From Canna indica (lineage: Eukaryota; Streptophyta; Magnoliopsida; Zingiberales; Cannaceae): a stretch of 64,000 bases of DNA. Position 1 is the stretch's first letter. Each line of letters starts with the position of its first letter. The notes under the pieces are model-generated. The model saw nothing but the letters and a program-made list of their open reading frames with translations, did not search any database and was not told where the DNA came from. Shown one piece after another: positions 35,401 through 47,561 of the stretch. The translations under genes and the position numbers were made by a program. The stretch spans positions 82,485,501 through 82,549,500 of the forward strand of contig CP136890.1 in the NCBI GenBank assembly GCA_034359265.1, in the 5' to 3' direction.

Positions 35401-36344
35401 TACTCCAGAACTTAGGGGTACCCGAGTGGAAATGAGAGAAGATAACCATGGATTTCGTGATTGGGTTGTGAAAGTCCGGGAAAGGCAATGACTCTACTTG
35501 GGTAGTGGTGGATCGCCTAACCAAGTCATCGCACTTCATACCAGTCAGGATGACCTTTTCAGCCGAACAGTCTGTGAGGTTGTTTTTGGATCAGATCATT
35601 GCTTATCATGGAGTTCCAGTTATGATTATCTCAGATCGGGGCACTCGATTCACGGCTCGATTTTGGCAAGCGTTGGGCACTCAGGTTCGGTTCAATACCG
35701 TATTTCACCCATAGACGGATGGTAAGTCAGAGCGGACTATTCAGACACTAGAGGATATGTTGAGGGCATGTGTCTTAGACCTGGAGAGGAGTTGGGAGAG
35801 ACACCTACCTTAGATTGAGTTTGCTTATAATAACAGCTGCCACACTAGCATTGGGATAGCCCCCTTTGAGGCGTTGTAAGGACGGAGGTGTAGGTCACCT
35901 GTAGGCTGGTTTGAGGCAGGAGATTCCCTTATGATAGGACCTGATCTGGTAGAGGAGGCTATGGAAAAAGTGAAGCAAATCAGAGAGAGACTGTTGGCAG
36001 CTCAAAGTCGCCAAAAGATGTATGCGGATGGAAAGACCAAAGAGGTAGAGTTTGCTGAGGGGGATATGGTGTTCCTCAAGGTGTCCCCTATGAAAGGGGT
36101 AATGAGGTTTGATAAGAAAGAAAAGCTAAGCCCTAGATCCATTGGGCCGTTTCCTATTCTCAGGCGCAAGAGAGCCGTGGCCTATGAGTTGGCCCTACCT
36201 CCTAGTATAGACCGAGTACACCCAGTATTCCATGTATCTATGCTGAAGAGGTATATTCGGGATGAGTCCCATGTGATCGAGCCTACGGTAGTAGAGGTGG
36301 ATTCAACAGTCTCATATGAGGGAGTGTTATCCTTCATTGTTTGA
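32459..36344 (+). pseudogene. Gypsy gag-pol, disabled
   Basis: A short gag start (MEAFDATRSGSDSNS at 32459) breaks off early; most of gag is missing. The zinc knuckle CFGCGHVRHFRRDC lies near 33060. The protease (33146-33622) has GPGV in place of the catalytic DSGA. Reverse transcriptase (33850-34542) keeps FIDDILIYS. RNase H is cut at 34820, where QN jumps to QRRWLELL, so its middle is deleted. Integrase has the H2C2 finger (CLVCQQVK) and ISDRGT, and the motif before the catalytic Glu is preceded by a stop (HP, TAG, TDGKSE). Further stops lie near 34129, 34540, 35433 and 35811. The last frame ends at 36344. Confidence -1.
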
Positions 36345-36782
36345 TGTTGTGGTGAGTCCTTATTTTCTTTTCTGAAATCCGAGGACGAATTTTCTTTAAC
36401 TAGGGAGGATTGTAATATCTCAAATATTAAAATTTATTATTTTTCCTTTTATGTATATTTGCCAACCTAGCGGACTAGTTCGTAGTCGAGTCGAGTCGAC
36501 TCATGGTCCGGAACGAGCTTGCGAGCTCGGGTAAGTAGAACATAAATTTTTAAATTTTTAAATTTTTAGGCTTGGGTAGTTGAGAGTATTTAATTTGGTG
36601 CTGTGTGCGCATAATTGCTAATTATATTCATATGAGTATTTAATTAATTATTCGTGATTTACTAGAATGAGATTAATTAAATTATTTAAGTCTATCGGGT
36701 TAGCGGGTTTTAGTTTTGGCATAAGGTGGATGCAGGTTGTGAATTAAGGGTGTAAGGGCTTAGGGTTGAGGAGGGTGTATAA

Positions 36783-36800
36783 CCCCCCCCCCCCCCCCCC
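36783..36800. repeat. Run of 18 C in the right gypsy LTR
   Basis: The left LTR has only a short actccccctc at the matching place (about 30008). The run may be slippage expansion or a sequencing or assembly artefact. Confidence -1.
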
Positions 36801-38114
36801 TCATGGCTTGTGGCTCATATTTTGGAGGCACCTAAAAAGTTGAGAAAGGGAGCTAGCCGCCAGCCCCCATTCCCTTTTCTCCTTGGAGCCGCAGCCACCC
36901 AGAGCCGAGCTGAGCCGCCAGATTCTTCTTCCTCTTCCTATCTTCCTTCTTTCTCTTTGGAGCCGAGTCGAGAGGAGCCGAGCCGAGCCGTGTTCTTCCT
37001 CTTCCTCTCTTCTTTCCCCTTGGAGCTATTTTTTTAGGTTGAACCGTCGGCCTTTTGAAGCCAGATTCGAAGCCTTCATCCGGGATTTCTTTCCTAATAT
37101 TTTTCCAAATTAAGGTGAGTGGTTTACCCTCTCTCTTCGGGATTTTAATCGGATTTTTTGAAGTCGTTCGTGACGGCTCGGTATTTATGCCTTGTTCTTG
37201 GATTTTCTTCGAGTCCTTGCCATATTTTCTTGATGTGCAAATCATGATTTATTCTCCAAATTTGATTTCTTGATTTATGGATTGCATGCTTAGGATTAAA
37301 TCTGTGGTTTTGCTAGAAATCATGTGGTAGGATTAAGATCTTGATAATGACTAATTAAGGGTTCTTGAGAAGGGATTCTTGATCTTAATGCTTGATTCTT
37401 GATTAAGGAATTCTTGTTATAAATGCTAGTTTTTATTTAGTAAAAATTATGAGATTGTATGCATGATTGGCACGATGATTTGAATCTGTGATGTTAGAAA
37501 TTTGGGGATTTAATTCTGTAAAATTCGGATTTTATTCCTTGATGTGCTGAAAATTTTAGCTTTCTGAAATTTATATGTTGTTTGTTGAATCTGGGCTGAT
37601 TTTTTATTTCTCTGTTATTATGTGTTTAGATCTATGAACATAGTCATGTAACCTATCGTTTCGACCAAAAAATATAGTTTGAAAATATTATTCACACTTT
37701 GAAGAGTAGATTCGGGGTATACACAACACTTATGGGCAGAACAAAACCCTAAACCAAAACTCTAAAACAAAACCCTAAGATGATCTAGATTTTAATTCTA
37801 TAATTAAAATTGGGTCTAAGGGTGAGCATAATCTGTTATGAACCAACTTACAAGGTATTCGTGAAATAAAACCACACGGGTTCATGACTTTGCGGGTCTA
37901 AGGGGTAAGGGTCGGGTTTGAAGTGTTGAGACGCTTCATAGTGAGAACACCCTTAGGACACCGTAGGAGAATCTTAAGTTAGGTCTTGATACGCCATATC
38001 CTTGGGAATGGCGGAGCGGCTCATTTAGGAGCCGGGTTACGGGCTACGCCCGTGTGGTTGGATGTAAATTCCCAACCTGCAAGATAAGTTCGGAGGGCCC
38101 CTGATTATCCTGAT

Positions 38115-38480
38115 ATGTGTGCGGTTGCCTTTAGGTATGGTAGGGATTCGATCCGATGCACCTCTTGATGGTGATGTTGCCTTTGGGCATGGTAGGGATT
38201 CGACCCGATGCACCTCTTGATGGTGATGTTGCCTTTGGGCATGGTAGAGATTCGACCCGATGCACCTCTTGACGGTGATGTTGCCTCTAGGTATGGTAGG
38301 GATTCGACCTGATGCACCTCATTGATGGTGATGTTGCCTTTGGGCATGGTAGGGCTTTGACCCGATGCACCTCTGTGATGGTGATGTTGCCTTTGGGCAT
38401 GGTGGGGCTCAAACTGATGCACATTTTTAGGTGACGTTGCCTTTGGGCATGGTAAGGCTTTGGCCTGATGCACCTCTTTG
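38115..38480. repeat. Tandem repeats in the right gypsy LTR
   Basis: Seven or so units with gatgttgcctttgggcatgg, matching the block in the left LTR. Confidence -1.
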
Positions 38481-39056
38481 AAGAGATAGATTCCGTGGGC
38501 TTGGGTGACCTGTTGGCCTGGTAGCTAGTCACACATTGTCACATTGCCTCTGTAGAGATAGACATATTCTTGTTATCTCTGTGATGTTTATTTGTGAGGG
38601 TTGGTAAAATTGCTCACTGAGTTCTTTGAACTCACCCATTGTCGTTGTTTTATTTTGTTTTGCAGAGCCTGACCGGTGAGGTGGGCTGCAGCACTTGGCG
38701 TAGCTAGAGGGCAGAGGAGCCACTTGATCTCATAGCAATCCTAGTTAGGGGTCGTAGTCGAGTCTGTAGTAGGTTGTCATGCACTTTTATTTTGGTATTT
38801 GGAGTTGTGTTCCTATGGGGACATTCACATTTTATTCAGTTTTATTTATTAAAAGAATTGTTGTTGTTCGATTTATTTCCGCACTTGAGATATGTATTTA
38901 AAATCTTGTTATTTTGAAATGAAAATCTGTTTTGGTTCCTTTATTATTAAAAGTTGTTATTTACTTGTTTATGATGTTGGCATGTGCATGGGTTAGCTTC
39001 GTTGTATATGCATGTATACCCTGGCCGATCACGTGACCCTGAGTTGGTGCATGACA

Positions 39057-39415
39057 CAAAAAAATATCTAAATCATGTAATCCTCCAAGGAGCTCCCCTG
39101 GACTTCAAAAATTTCTAGGTCGTTTTTTAATTTTTCTAGTTTTCAAGTTTTTCGGGATCTGATTTTGATTTCGAGATTCTTATGCATCAAATACAGGATA
39201 TACATATAATCTAGGCACTGTAGACCTAGACTCAAACTTTTCGATGAATCCCGACCGTCGATGAGCATCCATCTGATTTCTCCGATTTTTTCAATCGCAG
39301 ACATCGCCCGCAAACCGATATGGAATCTGAAAATATTTCTTGCTCAAACATCAGTTCTATGTTTGTTATCATCAAAATCGAGATTAAGATCAAGGTTGAA
39401 AACCTTAGGGCAACA
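39057..39415. repeat. Solo LTR, 3' part
   Basis: The segment from tccgattttttcaatcgcag through tatggaatctgaaaatattt to gggcaaca matches the 3' end of the TR-GAG LTR (41170-41329). It completes the solo LTR that begins at 28478. Confidence -1.
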
Positions 39416-39895
39416 CTGAGTGCTAAGAGGTTGAGGCTTATTTAAATAGTCAAGATAATTTTTCGATGGAGGTAGTTAAAACCAAATATGCTCTAATCTT
39501 TTGTGTTAATATTGTTCCTTCCACGGATGTACATGGTCTTTAAGATTATTTTTGAAAACTTTTGAACACCTACATTTTGGCTTCATTGAAATTATTAGTT
39601 TAAATGATGATACTTCTATCCTATTTGATCATTGGGTGTTTGATATGCCTCTTGCTACGAAACCTACCTATCTTAATATAGAAATTGTGGATTTTGTTGA
39701 TTGTGTTGCTACATTATTGTAGGATCACCAATGGTCTCATTTGCTTGGTATCAATCTTTATTATCGCGATCTAAGGGGATCCAACAAAGACACGATGAAA
39801 TGTTACCGCATCATCAATTTACCTTTTCCTAAAATACATGGAAGCACATCGAGTTGCAAATTTTGAATTATGCCTCATTTTGTTGAAATTGTTAA
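39416..39895 (+). pseudogene. LINE fragment 3: region after reverse transcriptase
   Basis: Translation gives DDTSILFDHWVFDMPLATK then PTYLNIEIVDFVDCVA and later RIINLPFPKIHGS. This resembles the stretch before the zf-RVT finger of plant LINEs, where tryptophan-rich xxWxxD motifs and an xIPLP motif occur. It ends where the TR-GAG element inserts (target GTTAA, 39891-39895). The finger itself follows at 46640, on the other side of that insertion. Assignment rests on order and on weak similarity. Confidence -1.
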
Positions 39896-41329
39896 TGTTG
39901 GTGAAATGACCATACTAGAGGGGGGATGAATAATGTGTTAGCTAATCAATTAGCCTAAATTCGATTTTAATTGTTTCTTAAGTTACTTAGGCAATTCACA
40001 ATTGACGACTAAATGCGGAAGCGAATAATAAATATAATCAATGCGATACACAAAGAAAATAATGCTAACACAAGTATTTATAGTGGTTCGGCCCCAATGC
40101 CTACTCCACTACCTAAGCATCGTGCTTAGGATTTCACACCCAAATTTACTAAATTATGAGTAGCTTACAATTGAGGACTTTGCACCGGAAAGACCCTACA
40201 CTCACCTCGAAGGCACTTCCACACCCGGAAGTATCCCACCTTCCTATCGAGCGAGCTTTCCCACCTCAATTCCTAAGACCTATTCCTAACTTAGATTACA
40301 CAAGTGGCTAGCTTTACACCTTATACACCAAGGTAACCACTTAAACACAAGACCACACACAAGGTCTTTTTACAAGCTCAAGTAAATTTAAGTAAAAACA
40401 AATCAAAAACAACTCTATTACAAGAGGAGGAGGAAGAGAACTTATCACAATGAAAACACCTCCTCTTTTTTAGCATAGCACCCTTGATGAACCCTTTTAT
40501 GAGGAACACTTGAATATGAGGAATCAAGAGCTAGGTTTGAAGAATTTGATCAATTGAGAAGCTTGGAGTATGCTAAAGATCACTCTTTGAAGGTTATTGG
40601 CATCAATCAATAACTATGTGAGAGAGAGAGACAAGGGTATTTATAACCCTATGATCAAACGGCTCGTCAACGGGCGCATTTTTGCCCATTGCCAACATCC
40701 GATCGCTTGCCGATCGATCGACCGATCGACCGCCCAGCGATCAATGGCTTTTTACGCTTCTGCCGCTCTGTTCGGTCGACCGGAGGGTTGATCGAATATA
40801 TCGCGTTTCTGCTTCTCTATTGTCCGGTCGGTCGATCGGTCGACCGAAGTAGGCACTGCCAATTTTTGGCCTTGTTCGGTCGACCGAAGTAGCCACTACC
40901 AATTTTTGGCATTGTTCGGTCGACCGACCAATCGACCGAAGTGTCTACTATCCTTTTTTAACTACATTCGGTCGATCGATCGGTCGACCGAACCTAGGCT
41001 GAACTTGATTTTTTTAGCCTTCTTCTTGTGGGCTTCATTTTCGGGTTTCGGCCTTCAACGTGCGCCAACTTGGAGAGCTTTTCATGTGTTCTTTAGACTT
41101 CATCAAGACGTCTTTGGTGCACACGTTGAACTTCGAGAGATTTCCACGACGAACCTGAACGCGACGATCGATGTCCTTCCGATTTTTTGATTTCTTCAAT
41201 ATTTCTGATCGAGGACATCAAGAGCTAATCGATATGGAACCTGAAAATATTTCTCAATGAAACATTAGTTCCATATTTGTTATCATCAAAACTGAGATTA
41301 AGACCAATGTAGAAAATCTTAGGCCAACA
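39896..41329 (-). repeat. TR-GAG LTR, left copy
   Basis: In element orientation this is the 3' LTR. It shares long near-identical blocks with 45190-46637, for example tacactcacctcgaaggcac. It contains a palindrome-rich GGTCGACCGA zone at 40705-41000. Confidence -1.
40705..41000. repeat. Repeated GGTCGATCGACC palindromes in the left TR-GAG LTR
   Basis: Motifs such as CGGTCGATCGGTCGACCGAA occur at least five times, separated by about 40-60 bp of related spacer (gcactgccaatttttggcct, ccactaccaatttttggcat). The motifs are self-complementary and could fold or act as protein sites. A matching zone is in the right LTR at about 46000-46300. Confidence -1.
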
Positions 41330-43793
41330 ATCTCCCCCTTTTTGATGATGATAAGTATCCTTAAGAAAATATATCTATTAAAGCACAAATGACATCAAAC
41401 ATGGGATTTCTTCCCCTATCAACTTGCATATCTATGAAAATAAACTCCCCATATCTATATGCATGATTTTTTTATATTTTTCTCACTTTCTACCTATATT
41501 TTTCTCCCCTTTTTGACATTAATCAAAAAGGGCAAGAAAAGTCAACCTACAATCAAAGTTGAGACTCTAAAACTATTTTCCATGAAACATGAAAATCTCA
41601 ACTAAATGGATGAAAACATACATACAAATGAGACTAATCAATACATAATCTAAAACTAGAAATCATGTATCAAGCTCAAGTAATGATATTTCCAAGTATC
41701 GGTCAAGGAGTCAAAAATCATTTTAGAAATAATTTTTCTCTCTAAAATATTTGAACGATATTAAAAGTGAATTCAAAATATTTTACTTGAAGTCTCATTC
41801 GAAGATTGGACCAAAAATCAAAGTATCGGGAAAATGAACATTCAGAAAGAACGATACTTTAAAGTTTTGAAATCCAATTTCAAAAACCCATATCAAATTA
41901 TATTCTTACTGAAATTTTTTGAAATTTTTACTGAAGAAACTAGATTTTTCGGAGAACATGCAGTTTCAAGAATCATCGAAAAATCAATTTTCTATATTTT
42001 TCTAAAAATAACTGAAATCTAGTGGCATTTTCATAAATATTAGCTATTTTTTCAAAAGTTCTCAGTTTTCATTCAAACTTTCCAGATATCTAGATATAAT
42101 TATTTAAAGCATGTTTATCAAGTTTGAAATGAAAATGATGTCATTTGATCAAAATTTCACCTTAGCATGATTTCATTAAAAAAAATAAGCATGGTATCAT
42201 GAGATTGGTAAGTATCAAATTTTAACCTTTACACGTGGTTTTTTAAATTTAAACATATGGACACCTAACATGAATAAATCTAAATATGTTTGTGAAGTTT
42301 GGACCTAAAATTAAGTTTCTAAGTCAATTTGTTGACTTAGGTCAACTCTACTCAACTTTAGGTCTCGTAAAGTGAAGTTGTTATCAATTTATCTATTTTC
42401 TCATGATTTTTTAATTTTAATCACGTAGAAGCAAATAATGAGTGCACTCAAACATGTTTGTCAAGTTTCAACTTAAAATGAAGTCTCTAAGATGGATTTC
42501 TACCTAGAGCACATTTCATTCAATCTAGATGACATAAAATTGTCTAAATATCAAAATTTTATCTACTTATGATATTTTAATCAATTATCATGCAAAATCA
42601 TTCATGAGCATAGAGAAATTATTTTATCAAGGAAATAGATGTGTTATGCAAGAATTTTGCCAAAATGAAACTCATACCTCATTTCTTGAGAAATTGCACA
42701 ATTTTCATTTTTTTTTCCCAATTTTCTTTAGCCTTCCAAATTTACCACTTTCTCAACTTGCAAGTAGGCTTCATTAGTATCATAATGTAATCATCTACCA
42801 ACTAGCAAACTAACTTACTAAATAGCAAGGGTTCTATGTAAAGTTTCATTTAAAAGTCTTAACATATGCTAAATAGTAGAGATTCATTTTATAAGAGTTA
42901 TCGTGATATCAAAATGAATAAAAAAGATCTTAAGATATGAAATATTTGAAGAATAAGATCTCTAAACATGTTTGACTAGTTTGGACTTAAAAGAAGGTCT
43001 CTAATAATAAGTATCAACCTAGAGCAAGTTTCATTTAATGAAATTTGTCTAAGTACTAAAATTCTACCTACTCATGAGAATTCAAAGATTTATTATGCAA
43101 TTCTAATCATGAGTATAGAGACATAATTTAAGCTTAAACATTGAGGTATAACACTAAGATTTTGAATTTATCGAAGTTATACCTTATACTTGAAAATTTA
43201 GCCAAACTAATTTTTTTCATTCTAGTTAACCTTCCATTTAACCTTAGATTTAACTTGCATGAGGAAATCATCGGTAATATAATGGCATAATTATTTCAAG
43301 CAAGTTAATCATTCTAGATAGCAAAGTAAGCATCAAAACTGATTTCATTCAAAATCCAACTTTGCTAAATAGTTTAAAATTCGTTTTAAATAAAATAAAA
43401 TCGTACCAAAACGAATTTTAAGAGATCACAAAAATAATAAATATGAAAACATGATCTCCAACCCTCCATATTGGTTGAAAACCGAAAGGCCACAATGAGC
43501 CTACGATTTAGAACCGCAAGGTCGCTTAGGCCCATTACAGGCCACATAGGTCTCCGAAGAGACTGAGAAAATCAAAATCAAAAATGTTTTTGAAACTTAT
43601 CAAGAGCGGAAAATCTACTACTATTAAGCATATATCAAACTCCAACTATAATTTAAGCAATAGGGTATAGGAGATGATACCAAAGTCTTTGATGCCATTT
43701 CCATACCTATGACATCATGATAGCTTGAAGTTGCAACCTCTTGGAATAGTTCTCATTTGGATCCAAGGTCAACTTCAATATTTTATTTCTCAT
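41330..43793 (-). other. Non-coding 3' internal region of TR-GAG
   Basis: About 2.5 kb of AT-rich sequence between gag and the 3' LTR where a full copia element would have pol. I see no domain in any frame. Words such as cctagagca(a/c)atttcatt recur near 42350, 42510 and 43020, hinting at old internal repeats. Confidence -1.
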
Positions 43794-45120
43794 TCATCCT
43801 TGTGTGGTAGTTCCCCCTACAAAAGAGCATGAGATCTTTGGTACCCAAATGACTTTGGATCCTTGGGGGTTAGAGGGCTTACGAACCCAAAGTGTCTTTG
43901 CCACACTTGGATTCATCTTAAAAGCGCAATCATAAATGACATGCTCGTAAACACCACAACAAAAGCAATATCCATCAAATCTCTTCTTTTCATTATTCTT
44001 ATGGACATGAGGTCTAGTGTTAGAATGTGTAACATGAGATTTAACATTAGCATGAACATTCTTTTTTGAAAAAACATTTCTACTAAAATTCTTAAATGAG
44101 GAAATATTTTTCATTTCATTCACTTTCTTGTTTAGGTTTAGAACCTCATTTTTCAAATCAATCATGAAGTTATGTAAAGCATGCATTTGAGTTTTCAACA
44201 TGTTATTTTTATTTTTTAACATGTCATTTTTGTTTTTCAAATCCTTAGTGTCAATACTTAAAATATCATGGCATGGATTAGAGATACTAATTTTTAATTT
44301 CTCATTTTCTAGTTTAGCATCATGTAAATAAGAGCTAAGAGTCAAGTTTTCCTTCTTTAATTTTTTGTTTTCTTTATCCTTTTTAACCATTAAGGCATGC
44401 ATGATTTTATATTAATCCATTAATTCATCATAAAGCATGTCATGAGAGCTAGATGAATTAATACTACTTTTTTGTTATCATGGCTAGAAGAAGAAGAGTG
44501 TACTTCATCATTAGCATTCATGAGGCAATCTTTTGAACTAGCTTCATACCCATGGTAAGAGGATGCTTCACTTGAACAAGATGATGATGTGGAAGTGTTT
44601 GACCTTTTCTTTGCCTTGTTATTCATGGAAGGACAATTTTTTTTCACATGCTCATTTTCCTTGCATGCATGACACACCACTTTCCTTTTTCGGCTCTTGG
44701 AGCTACTCCTTTGACTAGAGGAGCTATGGGCATCAAAACCAAGATTAGTGGTAGGTGAATGACCATTGTCATCACTACCTTCATTAGAAGTGTCAATCTC
44801 TTCGGTCTTGGCATAATCATATAACATGTTTAAAGTTTTCCAAGTATCAAAAGTCGAAGTACAATACATGACTTTTTCAAAAATGTCATTTTCCAAAGAA
44901 CGATATAAGCAATTTGTTGCCTTAGCATTTAATTCAAATCTATTAATTTGTTTTTGGGTTCATGCATCCATATTTTTCTTAGGTTCTATATATTTTGACT
45001 TTACTATATTAAACACATCTATACATTGAGTTTTTAAGAATGTATACATTCTTCCTTTCCAAATACTAAAGTTTGACTCATCAAACCTAGGTGGTACAGA
45101 CGCTACATATTCTAGTGCCA
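43794..45120 (-). pseudogene. TR-GAG gag protein, two frame breaks
   Basis: It starts MALEYVASVPPRFDESNFS at 45120 and runs as a copia gag (WKTLNMLYDYAKTEEID). A first zinc knuckle (CHACKENEHVKKNC) is followed by a serine-rich linker, a Lys/Asn/Glu-rich coiled-coil region (LKNKNDMLKNKNNMLK) and a second knuckle (CFCCGVYEHVIYDC) near the C-terminus. A TGA replaces a Trp codon at 44960-44962. A frameshift in an A-run lies near 44475 and a TAA near 44405. Two knuckles with coiled coils suit the SIRE/Maximus-like gag group. It would have packaged element RNA into cytoplasmic particles. Confidence -1.
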
Positions 45121-45905
45121 TTTTTCGGATCGAGACTAGATATATAGGAGACGGTGAAATCTCAATCTACAATCCGCTCTAATATCAATTGTTGGTGAAA
45201 TGGCCACACTAGAGGGGGGAATAGTGTGTTAACTAATCAATTACCCTAAATCCGATTTTAATAGTTTCTTAAGTTACTTAGGCAATTCACAATTGACGAC
45301 TAAATGCGGAAGCGAATAATAAATATAATCAATGCGATACACAAAGAAAATAATGCTAACACAAGTATTTATAGTGGTTCGGCCCCAATGCCTACTCCAC
45401 TACCTAAGCATCGTGCTTAGGATTTCACACCCAAATTTACTAAATTATGAGTAGCTTACAATTGAGGACTTTGCACCGGAAAGACCCTACACTCACCTCG
45501 AAGGCACTTCCACACCCGGAAGTATCCCACCTTCCTATCGAGCGAGCTTTCCCACCTCAATTCCTAAGACCTATTCCTAACTTAGATTACACAAGTGGCT
45601 AGCTTTACACCTTATACACCAAGGTAACCACTTAAACACAAGACCACACACAAGGTATTTTTACAAGCTCAAGTAAATTTAAGTAAAAACAAATAAAAAA
45701 CAACTATATTACAAGAGGAGGAAGAAGAGAACTTATCACAATGAAAATACCTCATCTTTTTGAGCCTGGCACCCTTGATGAACCCTTTTATGAATAACAC
45801 TTGAAGGTGAGGAATCAAGAGCTAAGTTTAAAGAATTTGATCAATTGAGAAGCTTGGAGGATGCTAAAGATCACTCTTTGAAGGTTATTGGCATCAATCA
45901 ATAAC

Positions 45906-45907
<2 letters not shown>

Positions 45908-45939
<32 letters not shown>

Positions 45940-45940
45940 A
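45908..45940. repeat. (GA)n microsatellite
   Basis: About 16 GA units in the right TR-GAG LTR. The left LTR has only three or four at the same place (40620-40628). Confidence -1.
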
Positions 45941-45999
45941 TATTTATAACCCTGTGATCAAACGGCTCGTCAACGGGCGCATTTTTGCCTGTTACCGAC

Positions 46000-46300
46000 G
46001 CTCGGTTGCTTGCTGATCGACCAACAGATCGACCACCCAGCGACTGTTGGCTTTTTTGCGCTTCTGCGGCTCTGTTCGATCGACCGGAGGGTCGACCAAA
46101 TATATCGTGTTTCTGCTTCTCTGTTGTTCGATCGACCGATCGATCGACCGAAGTAGGCACTGCCAATTTTTGGCCTTGTTTGGTCGACTGGTCGGTCGAC
46201 CGAAGTAGCCACTACCAATTTTTGGCATTGTTCGGTCGATCGACCGAAGTGGCTACTATCCTTTTTTAACTACATTCGGTCGATCGATCGGTCGACCGAA
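46000..46300. repeat. GGTCGATCGACC palindromes in the right TR-GAG LTR
   Basis: This is the counterpart of the zone at 40705-41000, with four or more self-complementary CGGTCGATCGACCGA-type motifs. It creates overlapping open frames on both strands that are not genes. Confidence -1.
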
Positions 46301-46637
46301 CCTAGGCTGAAATTGATTTTTTCAGCCTTCTTCTTGCGCGCTTCGTTTTCGGGTTCCGGCCTTCAACGTGCGCCAACTTGGAGAGCTTTCCATGTGTTCT
46401 TTAGACTCAACCAAGATGTCTTTGGCGCACACATCGAACTTCGAGAGATTTCCACGACGAACCCGGACGCGACGATCGATGTCCTTCCAATTTTTCGGTT
46501 TCTTCAATATTTCTGACCGAGGACATCAAGAGCTAATCAATATGGAACCTGAAAATATTTCTCAATGAAACATTAGTTTCATGTTTGTTATCATCAAAAC
46601 CGAGATTAAGACCAAGATAAAAAATCTTAGACCAACA

Positions 46638-47561
46638 ATTAACTCCTCCAAAAGTTAATGTTTTCTTATGGAAATAGCTTCATGGCAAACTTCTTACTCA
46701 TGTTAGGTTGTTTTATTTTAGACTCTTTGTTTTGCAAAACTGTGTTTTTATTATTTTCATCTCAAAACTTTTCAACATTTGTTTTTTTATCACCAATCTG
46801 TTTTGCAAGTTCAGAGGCTTTTAGGCCAAAAATTAAACTTTGAGTTTTCTTGTAATGGAAAATTGGTATTATGGTAGTTAGCTTCTACTCCATATTAGTA
46901 CTCATCCTAACCAGTGAGATAAGGTCATTATTGCAAATAACTTGTGGTTCCTTTGGAATACTAGGAATGATATGCTATATAGTGTTAGCAGCATCATGTG
47001 AGTAGTCATGTGATTAAGATTATTTCTTTATTTGGAAACTTCTTTGCTATTAAAATATCTGAAGGGAACAAATAATTAAACCACACATCTTCTATATGGA
47101 CCTTCCAACTAATAATCTTCTTATTAAGATCAATCATGGTGATTCTTAGTTGGATCAAATGGGTGGTGCTCCAATTATCGTACGCAATCATCTTAGTGAA
47201 TGCATATATGTTGAATTTGTCTACTTTATAAGCACTTCTACTTTACACTATAAAGCTACTGTTATTTTTTCCTGACTTTAAATGTCCTGACTTCTACAAG
47301 CACTTCATGATTTAGAAAGGATGATCGTTGAATCATATTGCAAAACTATTATTGATCTCAAATATTATTCGTAATATTATGAATATTTATTCGCAATGTG
47401 GTTTTGTTGTCTTTGCAATTAGGTTTTGTATAAACTCGTCCATTGGGTAACAAACCAAACTAGAATTCAAGAGGGGCCAAAATTTGGATAGTGTTTGATC
47501 TCCTAAGCTTGTCAACCTCCGGAGGATACCATTGGACTCTCTTTTGGTCTAATAAATAATA
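46638..47561 (+). pseudogene. LINE fragment 4: zf-RVT finger and 3' end
   Basis: Immediately after the TR-GAG element the frame reads PPKVNVFLWK then LHGKLLTH and, from about 46930, IIANNLWFLWNTRNDML. This is the order PKV.FLWK ... NLWF.W..RND of plant LINE zf-RVT and following linker. RNase H residues are too decayed to assign with confidence. The fragment ends at the MULE-type MITE. With fragments 1-3 it gives a single LINE in one orientation spread over about 26 kb. Confidence -1.

Larger units (their letters stand above)
29635..39056 (+). mobile_element. Full-length Ty3/gypsy retrotransposon (Tekay-like)
   Basis: Two long LTRs (2612 and 2646 bp) flank 4164 bp of internal sequence, with the target duplication CAAAA (29630-29634 and 39057-39061). 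The primer site follows the left LTR (TTGGTATCAGAGC at 32251). Domain order protease, reverse transcriptase, RNase H, integrase is gypsy. The end of integrase (HPVFHVSMLKRYI) resembles the Tekay/Del clade, but the chromodomain expected there is lost. The element lies inside the solo LTR. Confidence -1.
36411..39056 (+). repeat. Right LTR of the gypsy element
   Basis: It starts TGTAATATCT after the purine stretch aactagggaggat and ends ATGACA. It aligns with the left LTR along its length with many substitutions and small indels, notably the poly-C run at 36783. Its tandem block is at about 38115-38480. Confidence -1.
39896..46637 (-). mobile_element. TR-GAG element: copia-type, gag-only LTR retrotransposon
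   Basis: LTRs of 1434 bp (39896-41329) and 1448 bp (45190-46637) flank 3860 bp. The ends are TGTTGG and CCAACA and the target duplication is GTTAA/ATTAA. The primer site, read on the minus strand next to the right LTR, is TTGATATTAGAGC, a diverged initiator Met-tRNA match (45177-45189). A polypurine run (aaaaagggggaga on the minus strand) precedes the left LTR. Only gag is coded; no protease, integrase or reverse transcriptase can be found, so it would have depended on enzymes of a related element. Confidence -1.
45190..46637 (-). repeat. TR-GAG LTR, right copy
   Basis: This is the 5' LTR in element orientation. It differs from the left copy by scattered substitutions, small indels and an expanded GA run. 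Confidence -1.

Noticed and set aside
45894..46269. Several 80-90 codon ORFs rich in Arg, Ser and Asp
   Set aside because: They are translations of GGTCGACCG palindromes in the TR-GAG LTR, open on both strands by repetition.
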